Assembly (NCBI RefSeq): GCF_029893355.1
Contig: NZ_JARZAI010000012.1
Location: 182,668 to 246,667 of the forward strand
Direction of reading: 5' to 3'
Length of the DNA stretch: 64,000 bases
From: Kitasatospora sp. MAA4
GTDB taxonomy: Bacteria; Actinomycetota; Actinomycetes; Streptomycetales; Streptomycetaceae
The position numbers and the translations under genes are program-made. Positions 45,310 to 53,313 of the stretch are shown here, in pieces; the stretch's first letter is position 1, and every line of letters starts with the position of its first letter. Under the pieces are notes generated by a model. The model ran no database searches and was not told the origin of the DNA. It saw only the letters and a list, made by a program, of their open reading frames with translations.

Positions 45310-45507
45310 TCACCCCCACTGGAGGACGCCGGGGCCGCCCGCGGTCGGCGAGGAGTCGCCCGCGGTGGGCGAGGACTCGCCGACCGCGGCCGTGACGACG
45401 GGCGAGGGGTCGGCGGTGGCCGTCACGACCGTGGCAGCGGCGGGGGTGAGGGCGGCGGCGCCCAGGAGGGCGATGACCGCGGTGGCCTGGGCGAGTTTGC
45501 GGATCAT
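45310..45507 (-). CDS. Short secreted peptide precursor
   Basis: The 65-aa frame has an ATG behind GAAGGGAACC. The N-terminus is a textbook signal peptide (MIRKLAQATAVIALLGAAAL, cleavage near AAA-TV). The mature 35-40 residues are Thr/Ser/Pro/Gly-rich with a repeated SSPTAG unit and end GGPGVLQWG. The size and the coupled downstream genes fit a secreted signalling or structural peptide. Upstream in-frame codons to 45744 lack a site and were excluded. Confidence 0.6.
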   Translation of the reverse strand: MIRKLAQATAVIALLGAAALTPAAATVVTATADPSPVVTAAVGESSPTAGDSSPTAGGPGVLQWG

Positions 45508-45853
45508 GGTCCGGTTCCCTTCGAGAGTCGGGGTGAGGGTGCGGTGCCGGCTCTGGCGCCCCGCGGTTGGCGCTGCCTCCGGCTGGTCGGCCGGTCGTTC
45601 CCGGCCGGCGACGACCATCCTGGCCGCCGATTCGACCCCCCGGAAGGCGTCTCGGATGGCCGCAACAGGTCTGACCGGTTGAGGTCGTACTGTCATGCTC
45701 CCGTCAATCCACTGCCAGTGATGTGCGGGCCGTGTGTCGGCCATGGCAACAGTTCTGACATGAACTTGCGGAAATCCTGATGGAGGGGTGGACGGGCTGA
45801 CACTATTGACCGCGCAACGGTGTCAACGGGCACCGGTCCAATGGGGGGACAGC
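45508..45853. other. 346-bp divergent intergenic region
   Basis: Separates the leftward secreted-peptide operon from the rightward LuxR-type regulator gene, and so must hold both promoters. I see no strong consensus promoter, no long inverted repeat and no convincing small gene. TTGACC near 45807 and several CTGACA-like words are possible -35 elements. Confidence 0.5.
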
Positions 45854-46831
45854 GTGACGCTCGAAGCTCTCGGGCTCTCTGCAGCCACAGCCGCCATCTA
45901 CCAGGCGATGCTCGACAATCCGCGATTCGGGGTCGATGAACTGGCCCGGCACTGCCGGCTCGCGCCGCTGCTGGTGCGTGAAGGACTGGAGGAACTCGGC
46001 CGCCTGATGCTGGTGCGCTCCTCAAGCGAGCACCCGGGGCAGCTGCGTGTGGTCAGCCCCGAGGTCGGCCTGGCCAAGATGCTGGCCCGCCAGGAGGCTG
46101 AGCTGGCCGACCGCCAAGCCCAACTCGCCGTCTCCCGGGCCGCCGTGACCCGCCTGGTGGCCGAGCGCGCCGAGACCGTCTCACCGCACGGCAGCACCCT
46201 GCTCGGCATGGACGCGCTCCAGGCGCGCCTTGAGCAGATGGGCCACGAAGCCACCACCGAGGTCCTCGGTGTCCATCCGGGATCCAGTCACCGGCCCGAG
46301 GACCTCGCTGCCGCCCGCGTCGCGGACTCGCTGGCCCTGGCGCGCGGTGTCGTACTGAAAGGTCTCTACCAGGACACCACCCGCAACTGCCCGCACACCA
46401 CGGTCTTCGCGCAGTGGCTGCTGAGCCAGGGCGGCGAGGTGCGCACCGCCCCGGTGCTCCCGCAGCGACTCGTCATCGTCGACCGCGCGCAGGCCCTGGT
46501 CCCGATCGACCCCGCCGACTCCCGCAAGGGAGCGCTCCATGTCACCGAACCCGGCATCATCGCGGCCCTGCTCGATCTGTTCGAGCAGACCTGGGCCACG
46601 GCCGTCCCGCTCGGCGCCGCCCGTGCCGAGGATCCGGTCACCGGCCTGACCGACACCGAGCGGCACCTGCTCACCCTGCTCGGCACCGGCCTCACGGACG
46701 AGGCGGCGGGTCAGCGCCTCGGTCTTTCTCCGCGTACCGTCCGACGCCAAATGGCCTCACTGATGGAGCGGTTGGGCGCCAGCAGCCGCTTCGAGGCCGG
46801 GCTCGCCGCCGCGCGAAAGGGGTGGCTCTGA
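45854..46831 (+). CDS. LuxR-family regulator with N-terminal TrmB-like winged helix
   Basis: 325 aa from GTG 45854 (GGGGGGAC site). The first 70 residues form a TrmB-like winged helix (LGLSAATAAIYQAMLDNP, DELARHCRLAPLLVREGL). A middle sensor-like region follows (residues 100-240) and a C-terminal LuxR-type HTH (LTDTERHLLTLLGTGLTDEA, LGLSPRTVRRQM). Such double-HTH regulators are numerous in Streptomyces. Divergent from the secreted-peptide operon, which is its most likely target. The C-terminus resembles the regulator at 52341-53036. Confidence 0.85.
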   Translation: MTLEALGLSAATAAIYQAMLDNPRFGVDELARHCRLAPLLVREGLEELGRLMLVRSSSEHPGQLRVVSPEVGLAKMLARQEAELADRQAQLAVSRAAVTRLVAERAETVSPHGSTLLGMDALQARLEQMGHEATTEVLGVHPGSSHRPEDLAAARVADSLALARGVVLKGLYQDTTRNCPHTTVFAQWLLSQGGEVRTAPVLPQRLVIVDRAQALVPIDPADSRKGALHVTEPGIIAALLDLFEQTWATAVPLGAARAEDPVTGLTDTERHLLTLLGTGLTDEAAGQRLGLSPRTVRRQMASLMERLGASSRFEAGLAAARKGWL

Positions 46832-46849
46832 ACGAACTATGACGAACAG

Positions 46850-47473
46850 TCAGCCGTTCGCCGCCAGTCGGGCGCGCAGTTGCCGGTTCTCCTCCTCCAG
46901 GGCGGCCATCCGGGCGCGGACCGGCTGGAGCGCCTCGGCCAGTTCGGCTTCCGAGTAGCGCGGGGTGATGTGCTGGTGGCAGTTCCAGGCGTAGTCCTCC
47001 ACCCGGACGACCAGCAGGCGCTCCTCGCGTCCGGGGGTGCGGACGGCGGCCAGGCGCTCGGTGAGCTCGGGCTCGTCCTGCAGTGCGCGGACGCTCGCAT
47101 GGCCGAAGAGCTTCAGCCGTAACTGCCGTGCCTGGTCCATGAAGAACAGCGCGACGCGCCCGTCCGCGCGGACGTTTCCGGTGGTGATGTACTGGCGGTT
47201 TCCGCGTACGTCCAGGAAGCCGATGGTGCGCTCGTCCAGCACGTGGACGAAGCCGGGCGGTCCGCCCCGGAACTGGATGTAGGGCCAGCCGGTCTCGCTG
47301 ACGCTGGAGAGGTGGAAGCCGTCGCGCGAGGCGATGAACTCGGCCTCCGCCTCGGTCAGCGGCTCGGGGGCGTCGCCCTCCAGGAGCCGGCGGTCGGCCA
47401 TCACCGCGCTGCCCTGCTCTCGCTGGACCTCGCGGACCGACGGGGTGTACGCCAGGTGGGCGAAGCGGCCCAT
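46850..47473 (-). CDS. Pyridoxamine 5'-phosphate oxidase-fold protein
   Basis: The 207-aa split-barrel flavin or F420-binding fold protein has FIASRDGFHLSSVSETGWPYIQ near residue 45 and NRQYITTGNVRADGRVALFF near 90, plus a C-terminal coiled coil (ALEEENRQLRARLA). The family includes detoxifying flavin reductases. ATG behind AGGAGG. Same strand as, and 33 nt upstream-facing of, the arsR-type gene's stop, so the two may share a transcript. Confidence 0.85.
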   Translation of the reverse strand: MGRFAHLAYTPSVREVQREQGSAVMADRRLLEGDAPEPLTEAEAEFIASRDGFHLSSVSETGWPYIQFRGGPPGFVHVLDERTIGFLDVRGNRQYITTGNVRADGRVALFFMDQARQLRLKLFGHASVRALQDEPELTERLAAVRTPGREERLLVVRVEDYAWNCHQHITPRYSEAELAEALQPVRARMAALEEENRQLRARLAANG

Positions 47474-47506
47474 GCGGAACCTCCTACGGGGTAGTGGTGG
47501 CGCGGG

Positions 47507-47848
47507 TCAGCCGACGGGCTGCCGGTCCCGCGGCGTCGCGGCCAGGATTGCGGTCATCAGGCCGGGGAACTGCTCCTCCAGCTCGGCCGTGCGCAGCCGG
47601 CTGAGCCGGGTGTTGCCCACCAGCCGCGTGGCGACCACGCCGCTCTCCCGGAGCGTGCGGAGGTGGTGCGAGACGGTCGAGCGCTTGACGGGCACGTCGA
47701 GGCTGGTGCACGAGCCCTCGCCGGCGGCTGCCAGCAGTCGGACGATCTGCAGCCGGACGGGGTCGGCCAGGGCTTGCAGGATCTGGCCGATCTCCACCTC
47801 GTCGGGAGCGGGCTGCGGGAGCCAGGTGTCCTGTGAGTCGCGCATCAT
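47507..47848 (-). CDS. ArsR-family repressor
   Basis: About 113 aa. Winged helix with IGQILQALADPVRLQIVRLL, SCTSLDVPVKRSTVSHHLRT and LRESGVVATRLVGN. No metal-binding cysteine motif of the ArsR/SmtB metal sensors is evident. Two adjacent ATGs (47848, 47845) follow GGAGAG; an upstream ATG at 47881 has no site. Divergent from an MFS exporter gene, with several dyads between them, indicating that it represses the exporter and itself. Confidence 0.85.
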   Translation of the reverse strand: MMRDSQDTWLPQPAPDEVEIGQILQALADPVRLQIVRLLAAAGEGSCTSLDVPVKRSTVSHHLRTLRESGVVATRLVGNTRLSRLRTAELEEQFPGLMTAILAATPRDRQPVG

Positions 47849-47869
47849 CTCTCCACGCCGGTCGTCTCT

Positions 47870-47964
47870 GTCGATACACATCGACCTTACTCCGCCGTCG
47901 CCATATGACGATTTCTGTCGTCTCTTACGATGGCCATCGAATCTGTTCTACGATGCTCATCGTA
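47870..47964. promoter_or_regulatory. Four dyads between arsR-type and MFS genes
   Basis: GTCGAT-ACAC-ATCGAC (47870-47885), GACGA-N6-TCGTC (47907-47922), CGATGGCCATCG (47928-47939) and TACGATG-CT-CATCGTA (47949-47964) share CGATG/CATCG half-sites. They lie in the divergent promoter region and are likely operators of the ArsR-type repressor. Confidence 0.65.
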
Positions 47965-47996
47965 CATGATGCTCTCCATCGGAACAGGAGTCCCAG

Positions 47997-49226
47997 ATGA
48001 GCGACACCACGAGGACCGACCCGGGCGAGCGCTGGCGCCGCCAGGTCATGGTTCTGGCCTTCGGCACCTTCGCGGTGGGGACGGACGCCTTCGTCATCGC
48101 CGGCCTGCTCCCCGACATCAGCCGCTCGCTGCACATCGACGTCGCCGCGGCGGGCCAGCTGGTGACCGTCTTCTCGATCGCGTACGCGGTGCTGTCGCCG
48201 GTGCTGGCGGCGCTGACCGGCCGGTGGCCGCGGCGCCGGGTGCTGGTCACCGCGCTGCTGGTGTTCGCGGTGGGCAACGTCGGCACGGCGCTCGCGCCCG
48301 GCTTCGGGCTGGTGCTGGCCTCCCGGGTGGTCGCGGCGGCGGGCGCGGCGATGTTCACACCCAACGCCGGGGCCACGGCCGCCGCGATCGCGGGCAGTGA
48401 GCGGCGCGGGCGGGCGATCGCCATCGTGACGGTGGGTCTGACCTCCTCGCTGGCCCTGGGAGCGCCGCTGGGTACCGCGATCGGCAACGCGCTCGGCTGG
48501 AAGGCGACCATGTGGTTCGTCACCGCGCTGGCCCTCGTGGTCACTCCGGTGATCGTGCTGCGGCTGCCCGACGTCCGGCTGCCGGCCGCGCCCGGTCTGC
48601 GCCGGCGGCTCGCCCCGCTGACGGACCGCCGGGTGGCGAGCGTGCTCACCGTCACCCTGCTGGCCTTCATCGGCATCTACCTCCCGTACACCTACATCAG
48701 CTCGGTCTTCGCGAAGGCCACCGGCGGCGACGGCGGACGGGTGGCCCTGCTGCTCCTGGTGTTCGGGGTGGCCGGCACCGTCGGAAACCTGACGGCCGGA
48801 CGGCTGGCCGACCGGCACGGTCCCCGGCGCGTGGTGGTCGCCGCGACGTTCGGGCTGGCGGTGGTGTTCCTGGCCATGCTGCCCAGCCGCGGCTCGTTCC
48901 CGGCGGCGCTGCTGGTGGTCGCCCTCAGCGGCATCGGCTCGTGGTCGGTGACGGCCCCGCAGCAGCACCGCGTCATGGCGCTGGCGCCGGCCGGATCCGA
49001 GGCGCTCGTGGTCTCGCTCAACGCGGCCGTGATGTACCTGGCGATCTCGCTCTCCAGCACGGTGGGAGCGATCGCGCTGACCTCGTTCCACTCCTCCGGC
49101 GTGCTGCTGCCGATCGCCGCCGCCTTCGTCGTCGCGGCGGCCCTGCTGGCGTGGATCTCCCGGCCGACGCAGAGCCCGGCCGAGGACGCGCAGCAGGCCG
49201 TCGAGCCGAGCCCTGCGGTGAGGTGA
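47997..49226 (+). CDS. MFS drug:proton antiporter (DHA1-like)
   Basis: The 409-aa integral membrane protein has about 12 hydrophobic segments. Features: FGTFAVGTDAFVIAGLLPDI in TM1, the MFS motif A-like LTGRWPRRRVLVTA after TM2, and the antiporter-type motif C region GLTSSLALGAPLGTAIGN in TM5. Family members export antibiotics or arabinose-like compounds. ATG after GGAGTCCC. Regulated most likely by the divergent ArsR-type repressor. Confidence 0.9.
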   Translation: MSDTTRTDPGERWRRQVMVLAFGTFAVGTDAFVIAGLLPDISRSLHIDVAAAGQLVTVFSIAYAVLSPVLAALTGRWPRRRVLVTALLVFAVGNVGTALAPGFGLVLASRVVAAAGAAMFTPNAGATAAAIAGSERRGRAIAIVTVGLTSSLALGAPLGTAIGNALGWKATMWFVTALALVVTPVIVLRLPDVRLPAAPGLRRRLAPLTDRRVASVLTVTLLAFIGIYLPYTYISSVFAKATGGDGGRVALLLLVFGVAGTVGNLTAGRLADRHGPRRVVVAATFGLAVVFLAMLPSRGSFPAALLVVALSGIGSWSVTAPQQHRVMALAPAGSEALVVSLNAAVMYLAISLSSTVGAIALTSFHSSGVLLPIAAAFVVAAALLAWISRPTQSPAEDAQQAVEPSPAVR

Positions 49227-49245
49227 CCTGAGAGGTCGGCCGTCC

Positions 49246-50382
49246 TCAGCGCGGAGCGGCGGCGTACGCGTCGGCGACCTGGACCAGGAACGCGGTCTCG
49301 CCGACCAGGTCGCGGCCGCCCAGCGAGGACAGCGCCGCCGAGCCGGCCCGCGGCCCCTGGCCGTGGTGCTTGGCCCGGCAGGCGGCCAACAGCTGGTGGG
49401 CCATCTCGCGCGCGCGGGCCGCCGTCGGCTCGCCCTGCCCCGCACGCTCGGCCGCCCGCTCGCAGCGGGCGAACGGCGGTTCGGGAGCGGCGTAGTCGCG
49501 CAGCACAAGGATGGCGTCCCGGATCTCGATCACCTGGCGGTACACCAGCAGGCGCCAGGGGCCGCGCGGCAGCAGCAGTTCCAGCAGCAGCGGCCTGGGC
49601 GGCGCGAGGGCGACGGCGGGGACCGCGCAGACCAGGTCGCGCCACAGCCGCCACAGCCGCCGGAAGACCGCGATGTCGTGCAGCACCCGGCGGCCGGCCG
49701 ACAGCACGGGGACGGCGAGCACGGTGGTCCTGGCGAAGCAGAACAGGCCCATCACGATCGGCACGAACGGCGTCACCCAGGCCGCGCCGGTGGTGAGTTG
49801 GATCAGCAGCGCGACCCAGGACAGCGCGGCGAAGCAGCTGCCCAGGCTGAACAGCCGCATGCCGGCCCGCAGCGCGCTGCCACCGTCGTGGCGCCGGCGG
49901 CGGCAGACGGCGATGCAGACGCCGTTGCTGATCAGGTGGACGCCGATCACGATCAGCCAGAACGCGTAGGCGTCGGTCGACCTGGTCGGGCCCCACTGGT
50001 GCACGTACATGGTCGGGGCGGCCCGCAGGCCCAGCACGACCAGCCAGACGAACGCCACCCCGGAGCCGACGTGCAGCCACTCCCGGCGCGGCCGGTCCAT
50101 GGTGGTCATCACGAAGTCCACCACGACCACCGCGGACAGCACCCCGCACAGGTGGGTGGCCAGCGTGTACAGCTGGAAGCTCTGGACGCCGTGCGAGACC
50201 AGGGAGGTGACGAGGGACAGCTTCAGTGTCATCGTGACGGCCGCGGCCGCGACGGCGATCCACAGTCCGCGCTGCTCCCGCGAGCGGATCGCCGAGGGGG
50301 CCCGGACGAGCAGTCCGAGCCACATGGCGGCGATCCCCGCCGCCTCGAACCGCACGCCGAGCCCGGTGAGGTCAGCGGACAC
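49246..50382 (-). CDS. MAB_1171c-like putative membrane transporter
   Basis: 378 aa. Seven or so N-terminal hydrophobic helices (AAGIAAMWLGLLVRAP, LWIAVAAAAVTMTLKLSLV, LHVGSGVAFVWLVVLGLRAA, FWLIVIGVHLISNGVCIAV, FVPIVMGLFCFARTTVLAV) are followed by a cytosolic helical domain of about 140 residues with EIRDAILVLRDYA. This matches the MAB_1171c family that accompanies XRE and ImmA/IrrE genes in actinomycetes. The start is the GTG at 50382, overlapping the protease gene end by 11 bp. The frame further upstream is shadow. Confidence 0.8.
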   Translation of the reverse strand: MSADLTGLGVRFEAAGIAAMWLGLLVRAPSAIRSREQRGLWIAVAAAAVTMTLKLSLVTSLVSHGVQSFQLYTLATHLCGVLSAVVVVDFVMTTMDRPRREWLHVGSGVAFVWLVVLGLRAAPTMYVHQWGPTRSTDAYAFWLIVIGVHLISNGVCIAVCRRRRHDGGSALRAGMRLFSLGSCFAALSWVALLIQLTTGAAWVTPFVPIVMGLFCFARTTVLAVPVLSAGRRVLHDIAVFRRLWRLWRDLVCAVPAVALAPPRPLLLELLLPRGPWRLLVYRQVIEIRDAILVLRDYAAPEPPFARCERAAERAGQGEPTAARAREMAHQLLAACRAKHHGQGPRAGSAALSSLGGRDLVGETAFLVQVADAYAAAPR

Positions 50383-50875
50383 GGGACAGCCCCAGTGCCG
50401 CCTCCCACTCGCCGCTCTCGTCAGGTCCGTGCCCCGGCTCGGTGGCGACGGTCCGGATGAGACTGGCGAGCATCTCCGCCTCCTGCTCCTGGCGGGTGGT
50501 GTAGTCGGTGCGGGCCAGCAGGCGCCGGGCGAGCTCCGGGCTGCCGAGCCGGTCGGACGGGAGGAGGCCGTCGAGCAGCTCCAGACCCGGGTGGTCGAAG
50601 AGCATGTGCCCGATCTCGTGCAGGACGATGTGCTCCTGGTGCGGGCGGCTGGTCTGCTGCTCGAAGAAGATGTAGTCCTGCGCGTCGGTGGCGAGCCACA
50701 GCCCGCAGGCTCCGGCCGCGGCGGCTCCCTCCGGCAGGGGGAGCAGGTGGAGCGGCCGCCCGCGCAGTGCGGACAGCCGGGTGCAGACCGTCTCCACCGA
50801 GAAGGAGGGGATCGGCCCGAAGGCCTGGAGCACGGCCTCGCAGCGTCGGCGCAGCCTCCGGTAAGGAACTCGCAT
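50372..50875 (-). CDS. ImmA/IrrE-family metallopeptidase
   Basis: The 167-aa protein carries the zinc protease motif HEIGHMLFDH (HExxH) at about residue 90, preceded by the typical FFEQQTSRPHQEHIVL and followed by a QEQEAEMLAS helix providing the third ligand. ImmA-type proteases cleave a partner XRE repressor to induce their targets. It lies directly downstream of an XRE gene and upstream of a membrane protein gene, forming a compact three-gene unit. Confidence 0.88.
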   Translation of the reverse strand: MRVPYRRLRRRCEAVLQAFGPIPSFSVETVCTRLSALRGRPLHLLPLPEGAAAAGACGLWLATDAQDYIFFEQQTSRPHQEHIVLHEIGHMLFDHPGLELLDGLLPSDRLGSPELARRLLARTDYTTRQEQEAEMLASLIRTVATEPGHGPDESGEWEAALGLSRVR

Positions 50876-50903
50876 ACCCACCCCGTTCGTCCGGACTCCG
50901 TCG

Positions 50904-51383
50904 TCAGCCGCCGTCGGTGTTCTCCTCCAGCGGGAGGCCTTCCAGTGCGCGCAGTTGGTTGAGGATCTCGACTGCCGCCAGCAGGCCCTTCGGGGACAGA
51001 CCGTTGGCCCGTGCGGCGATCCTGGTGACGCCCGAGTCGCGCAGCGCCTCCCACTCCTCCAACCGCAGACCCGCGTTGCGCAGCGACACCATCCGCACCA
51101 GCATGGAGTCCACTTCTTCGGCGACTTCGTCATCGAAGAAGTAGGCGGGCTTCACCCCGAAGAAGGCGGCCAGCGCCTCGATGTGATGCATCGTCGGGTT
51201 GCTCCGCTTGCCGTTGCGCAGGTAGGCGATATACGCCTTCGAGATATCCCCTCCCCGCTCCCTGATCGCCCTGGCGACCTCGTCGTTGCTGTACGGCCCA
51301 CGATCTCTCGGATGCACCGCCGCGAACAAGTGGTTCAGGCGATCAGCGAGCTTGTCCGTACAGGATCGACCGTTTTCAGCCAT
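50904..51383 (-). CDS. XRE-family regulator paired with ImmA/IrrE protease
   Basis: 159 aa. HTH at residues 28-80 (YSNDEVARAIRERGGDISKAYIAYLRNGKRSNPT) followed by the typical IEALAAFFGVKPAYFFDD segment and a C-terminal helical tail. The start ATG 51383 was chosen because the preceding codons (to 51434) are Pro/Arg-rich. It is the likely repressor cleaved by the downstream protease, controlling its own operon. Confidence 0.87.
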   Translation of the reverse strand: MAENGRSCTDKLADRLNHLFAAVHPRDRGPYSNDEVARAIRERGGDISKAYIAYLRNGKRSNPTMHHIEALAAFFGVKPAYFFDDEVAEEVDSMLVRMVSLRNAGLRLEEWEALRDSGVTRIAARANGLSPKGLLAAVEILNQLRALEGLPLEENTDGG

Positions 51384-51582
51384 TGGCACTTCGCTCCTCG
51401 GCCGGGGTTTGGGTTGCAGCCAACTGCCCACCATCCGGCGCTGGTTGACAGGGCATCGGCAAGAGCTAAGCTGAGTCTTCGGCGACTGAGGTGGCCGTCG
51501 GGGTCGCCGGGTCCCCCAATGCTAGGGGCGTCAGTTGCCACAGACAATCCCGAACTTCCTGGACTCGATGGGAGAGCTAACA

Positions 51583-52344
51583 GTGCAGGCCTCCGAGGAA
51601 TGGATCCAGAACTTCAGGCCGGCGCCGGAGGCCGGTGTGCGCCTGGTCTGCTGCCCGCACGCCGGCGCCTCGGCGAGCGCCTTCGGTCCGCTGGCCAGAG
51701 CCCTGCCCGCCTGGATCGAGGCCCTGTCGGTGCAGTACCCCGGACGCCAGGCCGGCTCGGCCGGCTTCACGGACATCGGCGAACTCGCCGAGCGGACGGC
51801 CGAGAAGCTGGCCCCCTGGGCCGACCGGCCGCTCGCGGTGTTCGGCCACAGCATGGGATCGGCGGTCGCCTTCGAGCTGGTGCGCAGACTCCAGGCGGCG
51901 GGAACGCCTCCCGTGCGGCTCTTCGTGTCCGGCCGGCGAGCGCCCTCCGACGGGCTCGGCGCCAACGTGCCGCGCAACGACGAGGAGATCGTCGAGGAAC
52001 TCCGGGCGCTGGGCGGTGTCCCGGTCCGGCTCCTGGAGCGGCCGAAGTACCGGGAGGCGGTACTCAGCGTGATCCGCAACGACTACCGCGCCAACTCCGG
52101 TTATCTGGCGTCGCCGCAGGCCGTGGTGGACTGCCCGGTCACCTTCCTCCTGGCCGCCGAGGACCCCTACGTCGACCGGGACGCGGCGGGCGGCTGGCAG
52201 CGCCACACCAGCCGGGACTTCAGTGTCCTGCCCTTCCCCGGCGGGCACTTCTACCTCAACGACCAGCTGGAGAAGGTCGCCGGGACCATCGCCGCGGATC
52301 TCCGGGGCCACGCGTCCCGACCGGCTCTCGGAGGCCACCGGTGA
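51583..52344 (+). CDS. Type II thioesterase
   Basis: The 253-aa alpha/beta hydrolase has RLVCCPHAGASASAF near the N-terminus, the nucleophile elbow FGHSMGSAVAFELV (GHSMG), the acid in AAEDPYVD and the catalytic His in PGGHFYLND. These free-standing enzymes clear misloaded acyl or aminoacyl groups from carrier proteins. I chose the GTG at 51583, which has GGAGAG 6 nt upstream, over ATG 51568. It opens the rightward cluster and is coupled to the LuxR gene by GTGA; it could serve either carrier proteins here or the PKS at 6-26 kb. Confidence 0.9.
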   Translation: MQASEEWIQNFRPAPEAGVRLVCCPHAGASASAFGPLARALPAWIEALSVQYPGRQAGSAGFTDIGELAERTAEKLAPWADRPLAVFGHSMGSAVAFELVRRLQAAGTPPVRLFVSGRRAPSDGLGANVPRNDEEIVEELRALGGVPVRLLERPKYREAVLSVIRNDYRANSGYLASPQAVVDCPVTFLLAAEDPYVDRDAAGGWQRHTSRDFSVLPFPGGHFYLNDQLEKVAGTIAADLRGHASRPALGGHR

Positions 52345-53036
52345 GCAACCTCCTGGACACGCCCGCCCTGCACCGGTCCCGCCCGCGCCGGGAGGAGGTG
52401 GTCCGGAACCAGGACCCGGGGCAGGTACGGCTGCGGATGGCCGACGCGCTGCGCAACTGCCCGACGGAGATCCTGGCGATGCGCCCGCTGGGCGGCGGGG
52501 CGGCCCGGGAGGTCCGGCCGTTCGAACTGCCGGTGGCGACGCACGGGGTGCCCGTCCGGCTGCTCTACCCGCACTGCGCCCGCAGCAGCGCGGCCGTCCG
52601 GGCCGGCCTGCGCCGTGCGACCGAGGGCGGTACCCGGATCCGCACCTCGAACCAGGTCTTCGAGGAGCTGGTGCTGATCGGCGAGGAGGTCGCCTTCCTG
52701 CCTGACCGGCGCCCGGGTCAGGACGTCCCCACCGTCACCGTCGTCTACGAGCCGGCGACCGTCGCCCTGCTGCGGCGGATGTACGAGTACACCTGGCAGG
52801 CGGGCACGGACTTCGAGGCCGACGCCGCCTCCTACGGGGACACCCTGGGCGACATCAGGGCGACCATCCTGGACCTGCTGGCCTCCGGGCTGAAGGACGA
52901 CGTCGTCGCCCGCCGGATCGGCATGTCCTCGCGGACCTTCCGCCGCCATATCTCGGGCATCATGGACGAGTTGGGCGCCGACAGCCGCTTCCAGGCCGGG
53001 GTGGCCGCGGCCCGGGCCGGTCTGCTGGGCGCCTAG
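52341..53036 (+). CDS. LuxR-type regulator of the carrier-protein cluster
   Basis: 231 aa from a GTG overlapping the thioesterase stop. The first 150 residues form a sensor-like region similar to that of TrmB/LuxR double regulators (RIRTSNQVFEELVLIGEEVAFL). The C-terminus is a LuxR HTH (LLASGLKDDVVARRIGMSSR, TFRRHISGIMDELGADSRFQ). It lacks the N-terminal winged helix seen in the gene at 45854. Its position before the biosynthetic operon, with a direct-repeat site in between, makes it the probable pathway regulator. Confidence 0.82.
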   Translation: MSNLLDTPALHRSRPRREEVVRNQDPGQVRLRMADALRNCPTEILAMRPLGGGAAREVRPFELPVATHGVPVRLLYPHCARSSAAVRAGLRRATEGGTRIRTSNQVFEELVLIGEEVAFLPDRRPGQDVPTVTVVYEPATVALLRRMYEYTWQAGTDFEADAASYGDTLGDIRATILDLLASGLKDDVVARRIGMSSRTFRRHISGIMDELGADSRFQAGVAAARAGLLGA

Positions 53037-53084
53037 GCCGAGTGCGCCGCGTCGCGCCGTCATACGACCCCCCCCCGACTGATT

Positions 53085-53136
53085 CGGTACCGATCGGTTC
53101 CGTCTGGAGTTCAGACGGTACCGATCGTTTCCGTCT
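53085..53136. promoter_or_regulatory. Two 21-bp direct repeats with palindromic core, candidate operator
   Basis: A 21-bp unit beginning CGGTACCGATCG occurs at 53085-53105 and 53116-53136, differing at one base, with a 31-bp period (three helical turns). The unit contains the palindrome CGGTACCG; between copies CCGTCTG and CAGACGG form another dyad. It lies in the 277-bp gap before the diiron oxygenase gene and is a good candidate for the pathway regulator. Confidence 0.65.
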
Positions 53137-53313
53137 TGGGTCAAGGGCGTGCGCCCTGTTCGGGCCCGCACGGTGCGGCGGTGGCCAGGAGCGGCCAAAG
53201 CTCCTGCGGCCGTTGCGATGTGCGCACGGCACTCCCTAAGGTCGTTTTCAGGGCCGCGGAAAGCGACGCGGATCGCGGTAACGGCCCTCCCGCCAAACGG
53301 ACATGAGTGGGAG

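Noticed and set aside
49246..51054. 602-codon reading of the membrane protein frame
   Set aside because: The first 220 residues are Arg/Pro/Ser-rich shadow of the protease and XRE genes; hydrophobic segments begin at the GTG at 50382.
53068..53076. Run of nine C residues before the diiron oxygenase gene
   Set aside because: Homopolymer in a noncoding region; could be phase-variable but nothing supports it and it does not lie in a reading frame that matters.
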